A stretch of 41,199 bases of DNA from Chloroflexota bacterium (GCA_028873975.1 JAPPMO010000075.1:1-41199); one strand, 5' to 3'; counted from the stretch's first letter, positions 31,524-40,357 are shown. The notes: generated by a model from the letters alone, not told the origin. A program made the numbers and translations.

Positions 31524-32164
31524 TAAACCTGGTTCATGTGAGGCGGGCGCTCGCGCTGCGAGACTTCGATTCCAGGCGCGCCAGACAAGTGATGTCGCCG
31601 GTGCCGCGCGGATGGCGGAAGCGTGAAAGCGCTCCCGCGCAAGCCGCGGTCATGGTCTTGCTTTACCATGACAACCAGGAGCGCCTCCATGTCGTGCTTA
31701 CCTTGCGGCAGGCCGGATTGCGGGGCCACAGCGGCCAGGTCAGTTTCCCTGGCGGTCGTCAGGATGCGCAGGACAGAAGTTTGACCGACACGGCGATCCG
31801 AGAGACAGGAGAAGAAATCGGCATTTGTCGAGAAAGGATACGCGTGCTGGGGGGAATGCCAGGGCTTTACATTCCGACCTCCCATCATGATGTATATCCG
31901 TCGGTCGGGTATTGTGAGACGCTGCCGCGCTTTCGCCCGAATCCGCAAGAGGTTGCCGAGATCTTCGGTTTTGCGCTGGACGATCTGCTGCATCCCCGAT
32001 TCAAGCGCGAGGAGCGCCGGATGATAGGGGGTTACGATGTCTGGGTGCCTTATTATGATGTCTGCGGGCACAAGGTCTGGGGCGCGACGGCTATTATGCT
32101 GAGTGAATTGGCGGAGCGACTGCGCCAAGTCTTGCCGGAACGCGTTTTGTTGGAACTGAGGTAA
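31511..32164 (+). CDS. CoA-pyrophosphatase-type Nudix hydrolase
   Basis: A 217-residue Nudix protein of the NUDT7/YeaB class. The upstream family motif around LTLRQAGLRGHSGQVSFPGG, the SLTDTAIRETGEEIGI Nudix box, and the later HHDVYPSVGY region match enzymes that cleave coenzyme A and acyl-CoAs into phosphopantetheine and 3',5'-ADP. I start at the ATG at 31511, which overlaps the methyltransferase end by 13 bases; the frame stays open upstream inside that gene. Last gene of the 30089-32164 operon. Confidence 0.92.
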   Translation: MAGLINLVHVRRALALRDFDSRRARQVMSPVPRGWRKRESAPAQAAVMVLLYHDNQERLHVVLTLRQAGLRGHSGQVSFPGGRQDAQDRSLTDTAIRETGEEIGICRERIRVLGGMPGLYIPTSHHDVYPSVGYCETLPRFRPNPQEVAEIFGFALDDLLHPRFKREERRMIGGYDVWVPYYDVCGHKVWGATAIMLSELAERLRQVLPERVLLELR

Positions 32165-32241
32165 GTGCGGCTCGCGCTTTGCAAACTGTGGATTGGCGGG
32201 GGCGCTACGGTTTTTTGGGCCCACAGAGGCACAGATGTCAT

Positions 32242-32275
32242 ACCAACAAAGTCATGCTTATGCACTCCAAAATAA
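32242..32275 (+). repeat. Dispersed intergenic repeat, copy 1
   Basis: A 34-base stretch containing GTCATGCT and ATGCACTCCAAAATAA that recurs, inverted and nearly identical, at 41068-41103. In both copies a GGGCGAGCCTTGG segment follows within about 35 bases, so the shared unit is longer, about 80 bases, with a variable middle. Confidence 0.75.
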
Positions 32276-32304
32276 TTGTTGCCCGCAAACCTGGCCGGAA
32301 CGTT

Positions 32305-32324
32305 GGGCGAGCCTTGGCTCGCCC
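32305..32324 (+). terminator. Perfect palindromic hairpin before the CNNM gene
   Basis: GGGCGAGCC, two bases, GGCTCGCCC: perfect 9-bp arms. It lies after the Nudix operon and within the repeat unit. The T-run expected of an intrinsic terminator is absent (TTAGATTG follows). Confidence 0.45.
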
Positions 32325-32362
32325 TTAGATTGAAAGTTTCAAGAAAGAATCAAGACAGCGAA

Positions 32363-33526
32363 ATGGACAGCATAACTCCTTTATTGGCAGCCGGAACCGG
32401 TGGCGCCCTTGGCGCTGGTGAATGGAGCGCCCTGCTTTTTTATGTTGTGATCGCGCTGGGCGTTTCTTTCCTGTGTTCAATCTGGGAAGCGGCCATGCTG
32501 TCGACGCCGGTTTCCCATATAGAACTCCTGGTGCAAGACGGCCACAGAGCCGGCAAGATCATGCAGAACCTGCGCCAGAATGTCGAAGATCCTATCTCCG
32601 CAATTTTGACCTTGAACACAATCGCGCATACGGTGGGCGCGGCCGGCGCCGGGGCCGAAGCGACCGCGATTTTCGGCAGCGAGTTCTTCGGCATCATTTC
32701 GGCGGTATTGACACTGCTGATCTTGGTTTTTTCCGAGATCATTCCCAAGACCTTGGGCGCCGTTTATGCCAGGCCGCTCACCCCGTTCACGGCATATTCG
32801 CTTAGGGCATTGCTCTTCGTTTTCGCGCCGGCGGTGCGCGCTTTTGAATTCGTCACGCGGGCAATGCGCCCCAGTGAAGAATCGCCAACCGTTACCCGTT
32901 CGGAGCTGCAAGTGATGGCGCGGATCAGCGCGGAAGAGGGCGGAATCAAGGAACGAGAGAACCGCATTGTCAACAACCTGCTGCAATTGGCGGATGTTCA
33001 GGTCGAGTCGATCATGACGCCGCGCACGGTTGTCTTGATGTTTCAAGAGGAAGCGACCATTGGCGACGTCGTGAATACGCACAAGTTCTTGCCCTATTCG
33101 CGCATACCGGTTTATGGCGAATCGGCAGACGATATCAAGGGATATGTCTTGCGGCACGAGATCTACAAGCGCGCCGCCGCGGACGAGCAGGACCTGCCAA
33201 TGCGCGAGATCGCGCTCGAACTTGAAGTCGTGCCGGAAACAAACTCGGTTGCGCAGGTATTGGACGAATTCATCGCGAAACATGAGCATATCTTCCTGGT
33301 GATTGACGAATATGGCGGAACCGCAGGACTAATCACTCTGGAAGACACCGTCGAAACCTTGCTCGGTATCGAGATCATGGACGAATCCGATCGTGTGGTG
33401 GATTTGCGGCAATTGGCGCTGCGGCGCTATCAAAGCCAGCGCGACGGGCTGGGACAGACCAAGAGCGCTGTCGCGACGCATGCGGACACAAAAGATCGTC
33501 CTGATCCGGCGACCCCCGATAATTGA
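32363..33526 (+). CDS. CNNM/HlyC-CorC family membrane protein with CBS pair
   Basis: A 387-residue protein. An N-terminal DUF21/CNNM transmembrane domain (about 15-190, with SIWEAAMLSTPVSHI, a small-residue run VGAAGAGAEAT and VFSEIIPKTLGAVYARP, which carries the family's conserved E-P-K motif) precedes a CBS-domain pair (about 205-335, with VESIMTPRTVV and HIFLVIDEYGGTAGLITLED). Members are linked to Mg/Co efflux or magnesium homeostasis. The C-terminal CorC_HlyC domain of longer homologues is missing, and the protein ends in a hydrophilic tail. I start at the ATG at 32363; no strong ribosome site is seen. AlkA-like gene follows after 9 bases. Confidence 0.9.
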   Translation: MDSITPLLAAGTGGALGAGEWSALLFYVVIALGVSFLCSIWEAAMLSTPVSHIELLVQDGHRAGKIMQNLRQNVEDPISAILTLNTIAHTVGAAGAGAEATAIFGSEFFGIISAVLTLLILVFSEIIPKTLGAVYARPLTPFTAYSLRALLFVFAPAVRAFEFVTRAMRPSEESPTVTRSELQVMARISAEEGGIKERENRIVNNLLQLADVQVESIMTPRTVVLMFQEEATIGDVVNTHKFLPYSRIPVYGESADDIKGYVLRHEIYKRAAADEQDLPMREIALELEVVPETNSVAQVLDEFIAKHEHIFLVIDEYGGTAGLITLEDTVETLLGIEIMDESDRVVDLRQLALRRYQSQRDGLGQTKSAVATHADTKDRPDPATPDN

Positions 33527-33535
33527 TCAAGCGGA

Positions 33536-34432
33536 ATGGTCGAGCAATATCTGGAACTGCCGAGCTTCCCGTATCGTTTTGATCTGCTCTTGGACATCGC
33601 CAGACGAAACGCCTATCCGGCGCGGATGATCGCCGCGGACGACAGCTTGTGGCGTTTCATCGGCGGGAAGTTGCTGCGCTTGCGTCAGGATGGGGATTTC
33701 ATCGTCTTGACGGGTCCAGCCCTCCAGAACAGCGATTATCCGCGGCTGCATGACCTCGCCAGACAAATACTCGGCTTGGACCGCGATCTCAGCGATTTTC
33801 ACGCCATTGCGCGGCGAGACGCGCGTCTCTGGCGGCAGATCGAGCCCTTGTATGGTTTGCCGCTGTCTTGCGCGGAAAGCGTCTTTGAAGCGCTAATCAC
33901 GCTGATTATTGAACAGCATATCAGTTGGGAAAACGCCTTGCGTTCGCAGCGCAAGCTGATGCGGATTCTGGATAGTGGCGTCATGGCAGGCGGGCATAAA
34001 ATTCATGATTTTCCAACGCCGGGACAATTGGCGGCGCTTGAAGCGAAGCATTTGAAGCCATTGAAAATCACCAATGGTCGAATCAATCTAATGCTGAGCA
34101 TTGCGCGGGACGCGCGAGACGGGATATTGGACCTGGAGGGCTTGCGGCGCCTGGAACCATCCGAAGCCTATGCCAGACTCATGTCAATCAAGGGAGTCGG
34201 GCATTGGACAGCGTCGAATGTGCTTGGCCGCGCTTTTGGCAAACACCCTTACGTGAGTCACAACGACGTGGCTTTGCAGTCCGCTGTCAATCATTATTTC
34301 TATCAGGGAGCCGGCGAAAAGAGCGCCCAACAGGTTGTGGAAACGCTAGAAGAATATGGCGAGTATGCCGGTTTGCTTGGGCATTTTATTTTGTCCCGCT
34401 GGGTGCTCGACAAGTATCCGGCGGCCTACTGA
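33536..34432 (+). CDS. DNA-3-methyladenine glycosylase II-type (AlkA-like) HhH-GPD protein
   Basis: A 298-residue HhH-GPD glycosylase. The helix-hairpin-helix LMSIKGVGHWTASNVL (215-230) is followed by the catalytic Asp D244 in SHNDVALQSAV, at the usual spacing. The N-terminal ~100 residues resemble the AlkA_N/TBP-like sheet domain (FRIPYRFD-like start, VLTGP strand). There is no Cys cluster, so no iron-sulfur site. It would excise alkylated purines. It is 9 bases downstream of the CNNM gene. With the Mug-like protein, the window has two base-excision glycosylases. Confidence 0.92.
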   Translation: MVEQYLELPSFPYRFDLLLDIARRNAYPARMIAADDSLWRFIGGKLLRLRQDGDFIVLTGPALQNSDYPRLHDLARQILGLDRDLSDFHAIARRDARLWRQIEPLYGLPLSCAESVFEALITLIIEQHISWENALRSQRKLMRILDSGVMAGGHKIHDFPTPGQLAALEAKHLKPLKITNGRINLMLSIARDARDGILDLEGLRRLEPSEAYARLMSIKGVGHWTASNVLGRAFGKHPYVSHNDVALQSAVNHYFYQGAGEKSAQQVVETLEEYGEYAGLLGHFILSRWVLDKYPAAY

Positions 34433-34623
34433 CTCAGAGCAATCGAACCCGATCGCGCATTCACAGAATGGATACGAAATCACAGTAGCATTTAACCACC
34501 GAGGACGCCGAGAAAAGCCTTTGACAGGATTGAATCAAGTGATGTAAGCGATTCAGGGAGCCGAAGCCTCAGTGGCAAAATTGTCTCCAGGGGCGGGACA
34601 TGGGCCTGGCCCGGGGCTGCCCC

Positions 34624-35553
34624 CTAGGCGGAGAGTTCGTCGTAAAGCAGTTCTTGGCTGAGCGTTGGCAGAACGGTCTCCTCGCTGGCAAGCGTGAGAG
34701 AAGCGGCGGTCACGCCCAGTCGCATCGCTTCGTCGATGGGCACATCGTTGAGGATGCCGAAAATGGCCGCGCCTGAAAATGCGTCGCCCGCGCCAGAGGC
34801 GTCTATGACCTCGGTATGGATGGCGCGGATGTACCCGCCGCCGCTGCTGTCGGCATAAGCGAGTCCCTGTTCGCCCAAGGTCACGACGGCGACGTTTGCG
34901 CCCAGATTAACGAGATGCTGCGCGGTACGGATGGCTTGATCGCGCTCTGTGGCCGGTTCATCCAGGCCGCAAAGGGAGGCGGTTTCGCTGGCGTTGGGCA
35001 CGATCAGGTACAAGTTTGGTATGTACTTGCTCAGGCGGTTTGCCATGAGCGGGGAAGTGGGGTCGGCGCAAACGCGCGCGCTGTGTCGGACGGCCAATTC
35101 AAAGAGCGTATCAAGCGCTTCTTCCTGCAGGGTCGCGTCTATAACGATTAGCGCGGCCTGTTCGAATAGCCATTCGTGCTCGATTAGATAGTCGGAATCC
35201 AGGTATTCCATGATTGCCAAATCGTCGAGCCGGGTGGTCTTGTCTTGCGACTGTACCAGGATCAGCGAAGTCGCGGTTTGGACGCCGCTCACTCGCAAGA
35301 TATGATTGCAATCAATGCCCGCGCCGGATGATCGCTCGACCAGGTGTTGACCGAAAGCGTCTTCGCCAATTGCTGACAGCAGAAAGGTCTCAATCTCCAA
35401 ACGCGCGAGATTCTCGGCGATATTACGGGCGACGCCGCTCACCGAACAGTGAACATGACCAAATTGACGTCTGCCGGTGCGGATGCGATCCGGGGACTTG
35501 CCGCTGAATTCCAGCACTGCCGAGCCAATTACCAAGACGTATTCACGGTCCAT
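34624..35553 (-). CDS. PfkB-family sugar kinase, pseudouridine-kinase-like
   Basis: A 309-residue ribokinase-fold enzyme. The N-terminal SGVARNIAENLARL (39-52) is the block typical of PsuK-type kinases, followed by the LLSAIGEDAFG strand-turn and, at the C-terminal end, the PfkB signature DASGAGDAFSG with catalytic D257. The PNASE segment (186-190) is the usual anion/metal loop. Pseudouridine kinase feeds pseudouridine 5'-phosphate glycosidase (PsuG), but no psuG gene is next to it here. Other nucleoside or sugar substrates remain possible. Monocistronic on the minus strand. Confidence 0.85.
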   Translation of the reverse strand: MDREYVLVIGSAVLEFSGKSPDRIRTGRRQFGHVHCSVSGVARNIAENLARLEIETFLLSAIGEDAFGQHLVERSSGAGIDCNHILRVSGVQTATSLILVQSQDKTTRLDDLAIMEYLDSDYLIEHEWLFEQAALIVIDATLQEEALDTLFELAVRHSARVCADPTSPLMANRLSKYIPNLYLIVPNASETASLCGLDEPATERDQAIRTAQHLVNLGANVAVVTLGEQGLAYADSSGGGYIRAIHTEVIDASGAGDAFSGAAIFGILNDVPIDEAMRLGVTAASLTLASEETVLPTLSQELLYDELSA

Positions 35554-35658
35554 TTGCGCAACCTGTCTCGCTTAGTCTTTTGCCAGTGTGCCTGATTTCG
35601 CTTGGCGGCGTCAAGCACCGCCCAAGTCCGCGCTGGCGGTTAGAAGTTTCAAATGCGC

Positions 35659-37092
35659 TCACCCGGCCGAGTTGGATGCCGACGTGTCGGCAGATTGATT
35701 CGCTTCCGGCGGGGGCGGTTGCGTTGGCTGGGCATTGGCAAATTCCGTTTCCTGTGGTGGGGCAACCGGTACGTTTATGCCCAGCGTCGCGGGATTCAAG
35801 CCGGAAGAAGCAACAGCGTCGTCATTGGGTATATCGGCCGCGCAGCGGAAGCCTATCCAGCGCTGGCCTTCACTGGGATCCCAGTATTGCCGATGGACCG
35901 CACGGCTGAAAAAGGGCACGCCATTCCAGGATCCCCCGCGCAAGACCTTTTGCAAACCGGTCACTGGACCAGCTGGATTGACGGCAATGCCTTGCCCAGC
36001 TAAAGCCTCATAATAGCGCTCGCTGTACCAGTCGCTGACCCATTCCGCCATATTGCCAGCCAAATCATAAACGCCATATACGCTGGCTCCCAGGGGATAG
36101 CTGGCGATAGGTAGGGGACCGGGCGGCGTATCGAGAGGGCGGTTGGTCTTGGCCAGCGCATTGTCCCAGGTGTTGCCCCAGGGATAAATGCGGCCGTCGT
36201 CGCCGCGCGCTGCCCGTTCCCATTCAGCCTCGGTCGGCAATCGGCGCCCTATGGTCTCGCAGTATTCTCGCGCGCCGTACCAAGTCATGCCATAAGCGGG
36301 ATACTGGGGCAAGATGCCTGGAATGCTGTAATTGGCGCTATCGAAAACGATTGGGGCGTCCGCGCTTTCGTTGCGGGTCTGAATACAGGGGAAGCCGGCG
36401 CAACCGTTGAGATGGCTGCCGGGTCCACGAACATTTAGGAAGGCGACGTACTGTTCCAGCGTAACTTCCGTGGTCTCCATCAAAAAGGCGTCAACCGTAA
36501 CAGCGTGCGCGGGATAGGAGTCTTCGGCGTAGGCAGCAAGGCAGGCGCCGCCGTCGCGTACAGTACATTCCTCGACCGCCACAATGACTTCGGCGGGCAG
36601 CGTGCCCATTGTGAATGTGCCGCCGGGCACGGAGACCGCCAGCGACCGCAATACTTGCAAAATCTCCGGTACCTGTACGGCGGGCTGTGTCGCGGGCGGG
36701 GGCGGATTGGTGGGAATCGCTGTCGGAACTGGACTTGACCCCAGCGCGACTGTTTCAGCGCTGGTAGCTGCCGGAACCGGAGATGATATAGATACGGCGC
36801 TCAAGCCTCCGGCAGACAAGGCGGGATCCGGCGTTGCAGTAACCACGACGAATTCGATCATAGGTGTTTCGGAAGGGCTGTTTGGGTCCTCTGTCGCGGT
36901 CATAACGACATGCACGACGGTCGTCTCGATACGCGGCAGGGGCGTTGGCAGCACAAAGTCGAGCAGGGTACCTTCAAATATGACTCCGATCATGATGCTG
37001 AGTCCGCAAAACAGCCCGGGGATAAAGCCAATGATCGCCCATTGCCATGCGGCGCTTCGCTGGCGCCGTCCACCGATGGGTCTATACGACAT
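35659..37092 (-). CDS. Membrane-tethered FGE/SUMF1-domain protein
   Basis: A 477-residue protein: basic N-terminus, one membrane helix (about 16-41), a ~110-residue Pro/Thr/Val linker (VVVTATPDP, PVPTAIPTNPPPP), then an FGE-sulfatase domain (about 160-440) with VPGGTFTMGT, RRLPTEAEWERAARG, YDLAGNMAEWVSDW and KVLRGGSWNG..GFRCA. The two copper-binding cysteines of true formylglycine-generating enzyme, expected after RGGS, are absent, so it is not expected to oxidise cysteine. It more likely binds ligands or the cell wall outside the cell. AAGGAG lies 7 bases before the ATG at 37092; an ATG at 37110 lies upstream of that site. Confidence 0.88.
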   Translation of the reverse strand: MSYRPIGGRRQRSAAWQWAIIGFIPGLFCGLSIMIGVIFEGTLLDFVLPTPLPRIETTVVHVVMTATEDPNSPSETPMIEFVVVTATPDPALSAGGLSAVSISSPVPAATSAETVALGSSPVPTAIPTNPPPPATQPAVQVPEILQVLRSLAVSVPGGTFTMGTLPAEVIVAVEECTVRDGGACLAAYAEDSYPAHAVTVDAFLMETTEVTLEQYVAFLNVRGPGSHLNGCAGFPCIQTRNESADAPIVFDSANYSIPGILPQYPAYGMTWYGAREYCETIGRRLPTEAEWERAARGDDGRIYPWGNTWDNALAKTNRPLDTPPGPLPIASYPLGASVYGVYDLAGNMAEWVSDWYSERYYEALAGQGIAVNPAGPVTGLQKVLRGGSWNGVPFFSRAVHRQYWDPSEGQRWIGFRCAADIPNDDAVASSGLNPATLGINVPVAPPQETEFANAQPTQPPPPEANQSADTSASNSAG

Positions 37093-37396
37093 CCATTTTC
37101 TCCTTGTCATTCATCGTGAAGGCGCTGTCGCGCTGAGCGCTGTTTGCCGCCAGGACAAGTTAAAGCCGATTCGCCAAGTCCGATCGCGCTGGTCGGTATT
37201 GTTCTATATGAAAACGTCTCAAACGGCAAGATGAGGTTGAGGGGCGCGATTCGCCCTCGCGGTGTTACAGGTTTGGACGCGCAGTTGGGTTTCCAGGGCG
37301 TCTCCGTCCTCGAACAAGCGGAGTTTCCGTAAAGCTTGACAAGCTATTGACCTAAGTTTAGGCTTAGTTCAAACTGGCAGCGGCAGGAAGGCTCCA
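37093..37396. other. Divergent intergenic region, 304 bases
   Basis: Between the FGE-like and GNAT genes. Apart from the promoter candidate at 37336-37364 and a short CCTAA/TTAGG inverted pair at 37351-37362, I see no gene or structured RNA. Confidence 0.45.
37336..37364 (+). promoter_or_regulatory. Candidate promoter of the GNAT gene
   Basis: Perfect TTGACA (37336-37341), a 17-base spacer and a poor -10 (TAGGCT, 37359-37364). The CCTAA/TTAGG inverted pair overlaps the -10, so an operator there is conceivable. Confidence 0.4.
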
Positions 37397-38413
37397 TTGA
37401 CGGAAATAAGCGTGACGCCAAAGGCGTCGGCGGCAATCGCGCCGCAGGGGTTGCGACCGGTGAATATGCGAACCGATCTGCGTCCTTTGGCGGACTTGAT
37501 TGAGCTGGTATTCGCCGACTCGATGGATAGCAACGGCCGTTCAGCTATCCGCGAAATGCGCTATCTCAGCCATCTGGGCTACGGTCTCAATATAATATCC
37601 CGGCTTAACGACCTGGCGCTGGGCATTAGTCTGGGATTTGTCTACATAATGGACGGGCAATTGGTCGGGAATGTGTCCGTATATCCGGCCGGCTATCCCA
37701 AGGATATGTCCGAGACCTGGATTTTGGCAAACGTTGCGGTACATCCAGCATTTCAACGGCGCGGAATCGCCGGCGAACTCGTGGAGGCTTGTCTCGAAAT
37801 GATCCGTCAAAGAAATGGAAAGCGGGTCATTTTGCAAGTGAACTATGACAATAGAGCCGCGCTGAGACTCTATGAACGACACGGTTTTCTCTATGAGCGC
37901 GCCTGGCGGCACTGGCAGCGCAGTGGATTCGTCGGGTCGCCCTTTTGCGACGGACATGATTTCCATATCACGCGCCCCGGGCACAGCGAGTGGAAAGCCG
38001 AATACGCCTTGGCGCAAGCGGCGCGCCCCGATGCCGCGGGCGGGCTTGGCTGGCTGAAACCCACCCATGAATCGAGCTTCCATGTCCCGCTGTGGAAGCG
38101 TCTTTTGAATCTTTTTTCCCTGAATAGCACCGAGAAGTTGATCATCCGCGACGAATCGACCTTAGCGATTCTCGCCTCTTGCTGGCTGGAAAGCCTCATC
38201 AGCTTCAGCGATATACGGTTGCGCTTTTTTGCGTCCCCCGGGCTTGATTACCTTCCACATGCGGAGGCGCTTTTCTGCAATGTTTTGGCTCGTTATCCAC
38301 GCTCGACGATCAGCATTGAGCATCCGCGCGACGACGATATCATTAATGACCTGCTCAATCGCTATCAGTTCAAGATCAAACGAGAACTGTGGCATATGCG
38401 ACTGGATCTTTAG
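37397..38413 (+). CDS. GNAT N-acetyltransferase with C-terminal extension
   Basis: A 338-residue protein. Residues about 20-180 form the GNAT domain: LVGNVSVYP strand, NVAVHPAFQRRGIAGELVE (112-130, acetyl-CoA loop) and DNRAALRLYERHGF (151-164). The ~150 following residues are a second alpha/beta region with no complete acetyl-CoA motif, possibly a degenerate GNAT half. The proposed start is a TTG preceded by AGGAAGG; an in-frame ATG at 37466 would shorten the N-terminus by 23 residues without touching the domain. The substrate is unknown. Confidence 0.82.
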   Translation: MTEISVTPKASAAIAPQGLRPVNMRTDLRPLADLIELVFADSMDSNGRSAIREMRYLSHLGYGLNIISRLNDLALGISLGFVYIMDGQLVGNVSVYPAGYPKDMSETWILANVAVHPAFQRRGIAGELVEACLEMIRQRNGKRVILQVNYDNRAALRLYERHGFLYERAWRHWQRSGFVGSPFCDGHDFHITRPGHSEWKAEYALAQAARPDAAGGLGWLKPTHESSFHVPLWKRLLNLFSLNSTEKLIIRDESTLAILASCWLESLISFSDIRLRFFASPGLDYLPHAEALFCNVLARYPRSTISIEHPRDDDIINDLLNRYQFKIKRELWHMRLDL

Positions 38414-38430
38414 CTTCCGCGCAGCGCGTC

Positions 38431-40314
38431 TTAAAGATTTTCGCCATCGGTGCTGCGGAAGCGCGGCGGCTTTCTGCGCTCCGAGTCGCCTGTCTGGGGA
38501 TTGCCCGGCTCTATTGCCCCCGGTAGATGATTGAGGCGCTTCTTTGGTGTACGAGGCGGTCGATTGCGGTCAAGGCTGTTAGCGGCTCTTAGCAATGGCG
38601 ACTCTCCTTCGCGCTGTAGCGGCAAGGCAGCAGCGTTGGGCGGCAATGTGCGATGTGATGTCGGCGAATGCGCCGCATTTTGCTGCGAGGTCTGCGCGCC
38701 AGCCGCGCCCAAATACTCCCCCAGGATTTGCCGCTGCTGCATCGCGTCATAGCGCGCGCGCCGTTCTTCCTTCATGTGCTGGCGTCGGGAAATCTCTTGT
38801 TGGATCAGTTGCGGATTTGACACCTTGTGAAAGAGCTTGTGTTCGTCGGCGCCGATCAATGACATGCGCACGTCTCCATATTTCATGATGGCGGCAAAGA
38901 AACCCGTTGTCACCGATTCCACATTATCTATGCGCTCGACGAGCACCTGGTCGCGCAGGTTTTGCAGGAAAAATGGGCGCTTGTGCACCAGGGTGATCGT
39001 ATCGTCGGAGATAATGTAAATGTCATTCCGCCAATCCCAATCCAGCCAGTAATACATGACAGCGCCGATCAAAAAGGCGAGCATGGAGAGGGGGAAAGTG
39101 ACGATGCGCAAATCCGGGCTTAGCGCCGTGAAGGTCAATAGCAGTCCTGTCAGCGCCAGAAGCGCAATCACGATAGGTATAAAGGTATGCTGCGCCCAAA
39201 CACTGATGTGTTTGCGATATACGATATCGCCATTGCTCATTTCGATGCAGGTGCTGAAGTATCCGTTTGTGCCGGCGATGGGCTTCGGCGGCGCGCTTGC
39301 GTCAGCGGACGAGGACTTGAATTCTTCTTCCAGTTCGGGATTTTCGCCCGCCATCCATCGTTGCAATTCATCGCGCACCATAGCATGGTGGCGCTGCGCC
39401 TTTCGGCTTTCGAAGTATTGCCGATCTTCGATGATCAGTTTCTGAAACTGTTCCGGCCGCGGGATCAGATCAAGTTTCAGGTTGCCCTGCGATCCGGCGG
39501 TCTTAATGATGACGCTGCCATAGCGAAACAAGCGCGCAAAGGGATCATAGGGCGGGATTTCGAAGTTGATTTCCTGCACGCTTTCCAAGCCGACTTGGGT
39601 AATCTGCCGATGCATCGCCAGAATGGTCCGCTCGACTCGAATAATGCGCTGGTCCGTGACGATCACGGAGTCGTTTCGCCATTCCGCAAAGAAATAGAGC
39701 AGCGCCGCGCCGGGAAAGATCAAGGATAGAAGGACTATCAGCAGTGAAAGCGCCCCCGCCCCCAAAATGAGCGCGGCAGCCCACATTGCCGGCATTATCA
39801 AGAGCGGAATCCAGGCTGTCCGCAAGAAGGCCCAGCAATGCCGACGGGTCTCGATCAGCAGCTCTTCGTCGTCCCGTTGTTCAGCGAAGCGGGGATTGAT
39901 TGCCGCCCCGGCGTCCGCCTTGTTTAGTCCGATTGCCGCGCCTAATTCCGAGTGTTGTTTCAAGAGCGCGTCGAAGGCCTCTTTGCCCAGCTTGGCTACA
40001 GTTGCATTTTGAGAGGCGCGCAAAGTTGCGGACTGCGCAAAATCGTTGAATAGCGCTTCTTGATTGAAAACTTGATCAGGTTTGACAGTTGCTAACGGGA
40101 CTTGCCCCCCGTCGGCATTTGATTGAAACAGGATTGCGGCGCCGGAGAGAAGGATCAAGAGACCGTCCGCCGATCGGCCTTGCACAAATATGTCTTGGCC
40201 CCCGCGATAGCTGTGAACTGTCAAGGCTTCGCCGATCAAGCGCAGATGCTGGCCGCTGAGGCGCGCAAAAATGGGGATATTCTGCAGTAAGGATTCTTTG
40301 GCAGCAGCTTGCAT
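38431..40314 (-). CDS. Cyclic-nucleotide-binding-like domain fused to two bacterial PH domains
   Basis: A 627-residue membrane protein. Residues 1-125 are a cNMP-binding-fold domain (GGQDIFVQGRSADGLLILLSG), but the phosphate cassette reads FNQEALFND..SATLRA without the Arg needed to hold a cyclic phosphate, so it may not bind cAMP. Then come two units, each a helical membrane hairpin (about 163-210 and 375-425) followed by a bacterial PH domain (WRNDSVIVTDQRIIRVERT; WRNDIYIISDDTITLVHKR). The last ~95 residues are Gln/Pro/Arg-rich and disordered. A membrane-scaffolding role is plausible. It converges on the GNAT gene with a 17-base gap. Confidence 0.85.
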   Translation of the reverse strand: MQAAAKESLLQNIPIFARLSGQHLRLIGEALTVHSYRGGQDIFVQGRSADGLLILLSGAAILFQSNADGGQVPLATVKPDQVFNQEALFNDFAQSATLRASQNATVAKLGKEAFDALLKQHSELGAAIGLNKADAGAAINPRFAEQRDDEELLIETRRHCWAFLRTAWIPLLIMPAMWAAALILGAGALSLLIVLLSLIFPGAALLYFFAEWRNDSVIVTDQRIIRVERTILAMHRQITQVGLESVQEINFEIPPYDPFARLFRYGSVIIKTAGSQGNLKLDLIPRPEQFQKLIIEDRQYFESRKAQRHHAMVRDELQRWMAGENPELEEEFKSSSADASAPPKPIAGTNGYFSTCIEMSNGDIVYRKHISVWAQHTFIPIVIALLALTGLLLTFTALSPDLRIVTFPLSMLAFLIGAVMYYWLDWDWRNDIYIISDDTITLVHKRPFFLQNLRDQVLVERIDNVESVTTGFFAAIMKYGDVRMSLIGADEHKLFHKVSNPQLIQQEISRRQHMKEERRARYDAMQQRQILGEYLGAAGAQTSQQNAAHSPTSHRTLPPNAAALPLQREGESPLLRAANSLDRNRPPRTPKKRLNHLPGAIEPGNPQTGDSERRKPPRFRSTDGENL

Positions 40315-40348
40315 GGAAAGAGGTCTCGCTTCGCGCCATTCTGCGCTG

Positions 40349-40357
40349 ATTATAGCA
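40349..40357 (-). promoter_or_regulatory. Extended -10 promoter of the cNMP/PH-domain gene
   Basis: On the minus strand TGC followed by a perfect TATAAT (plus-strand 40349-40354), 35 bases before the ATG at 40314. Extended -10 promoters do not need a good -35, and none is seen. Confidence 0.55.

Noticed and set aside
34494..34515. AACCACCGAGGACGCCGAG segment as a mobile-element end
   Set aside because: Similar ACCACAGAG-type stretches (also at 40445) are generic intergenic sequences in many genomes; too short and unpaired here to call an element.
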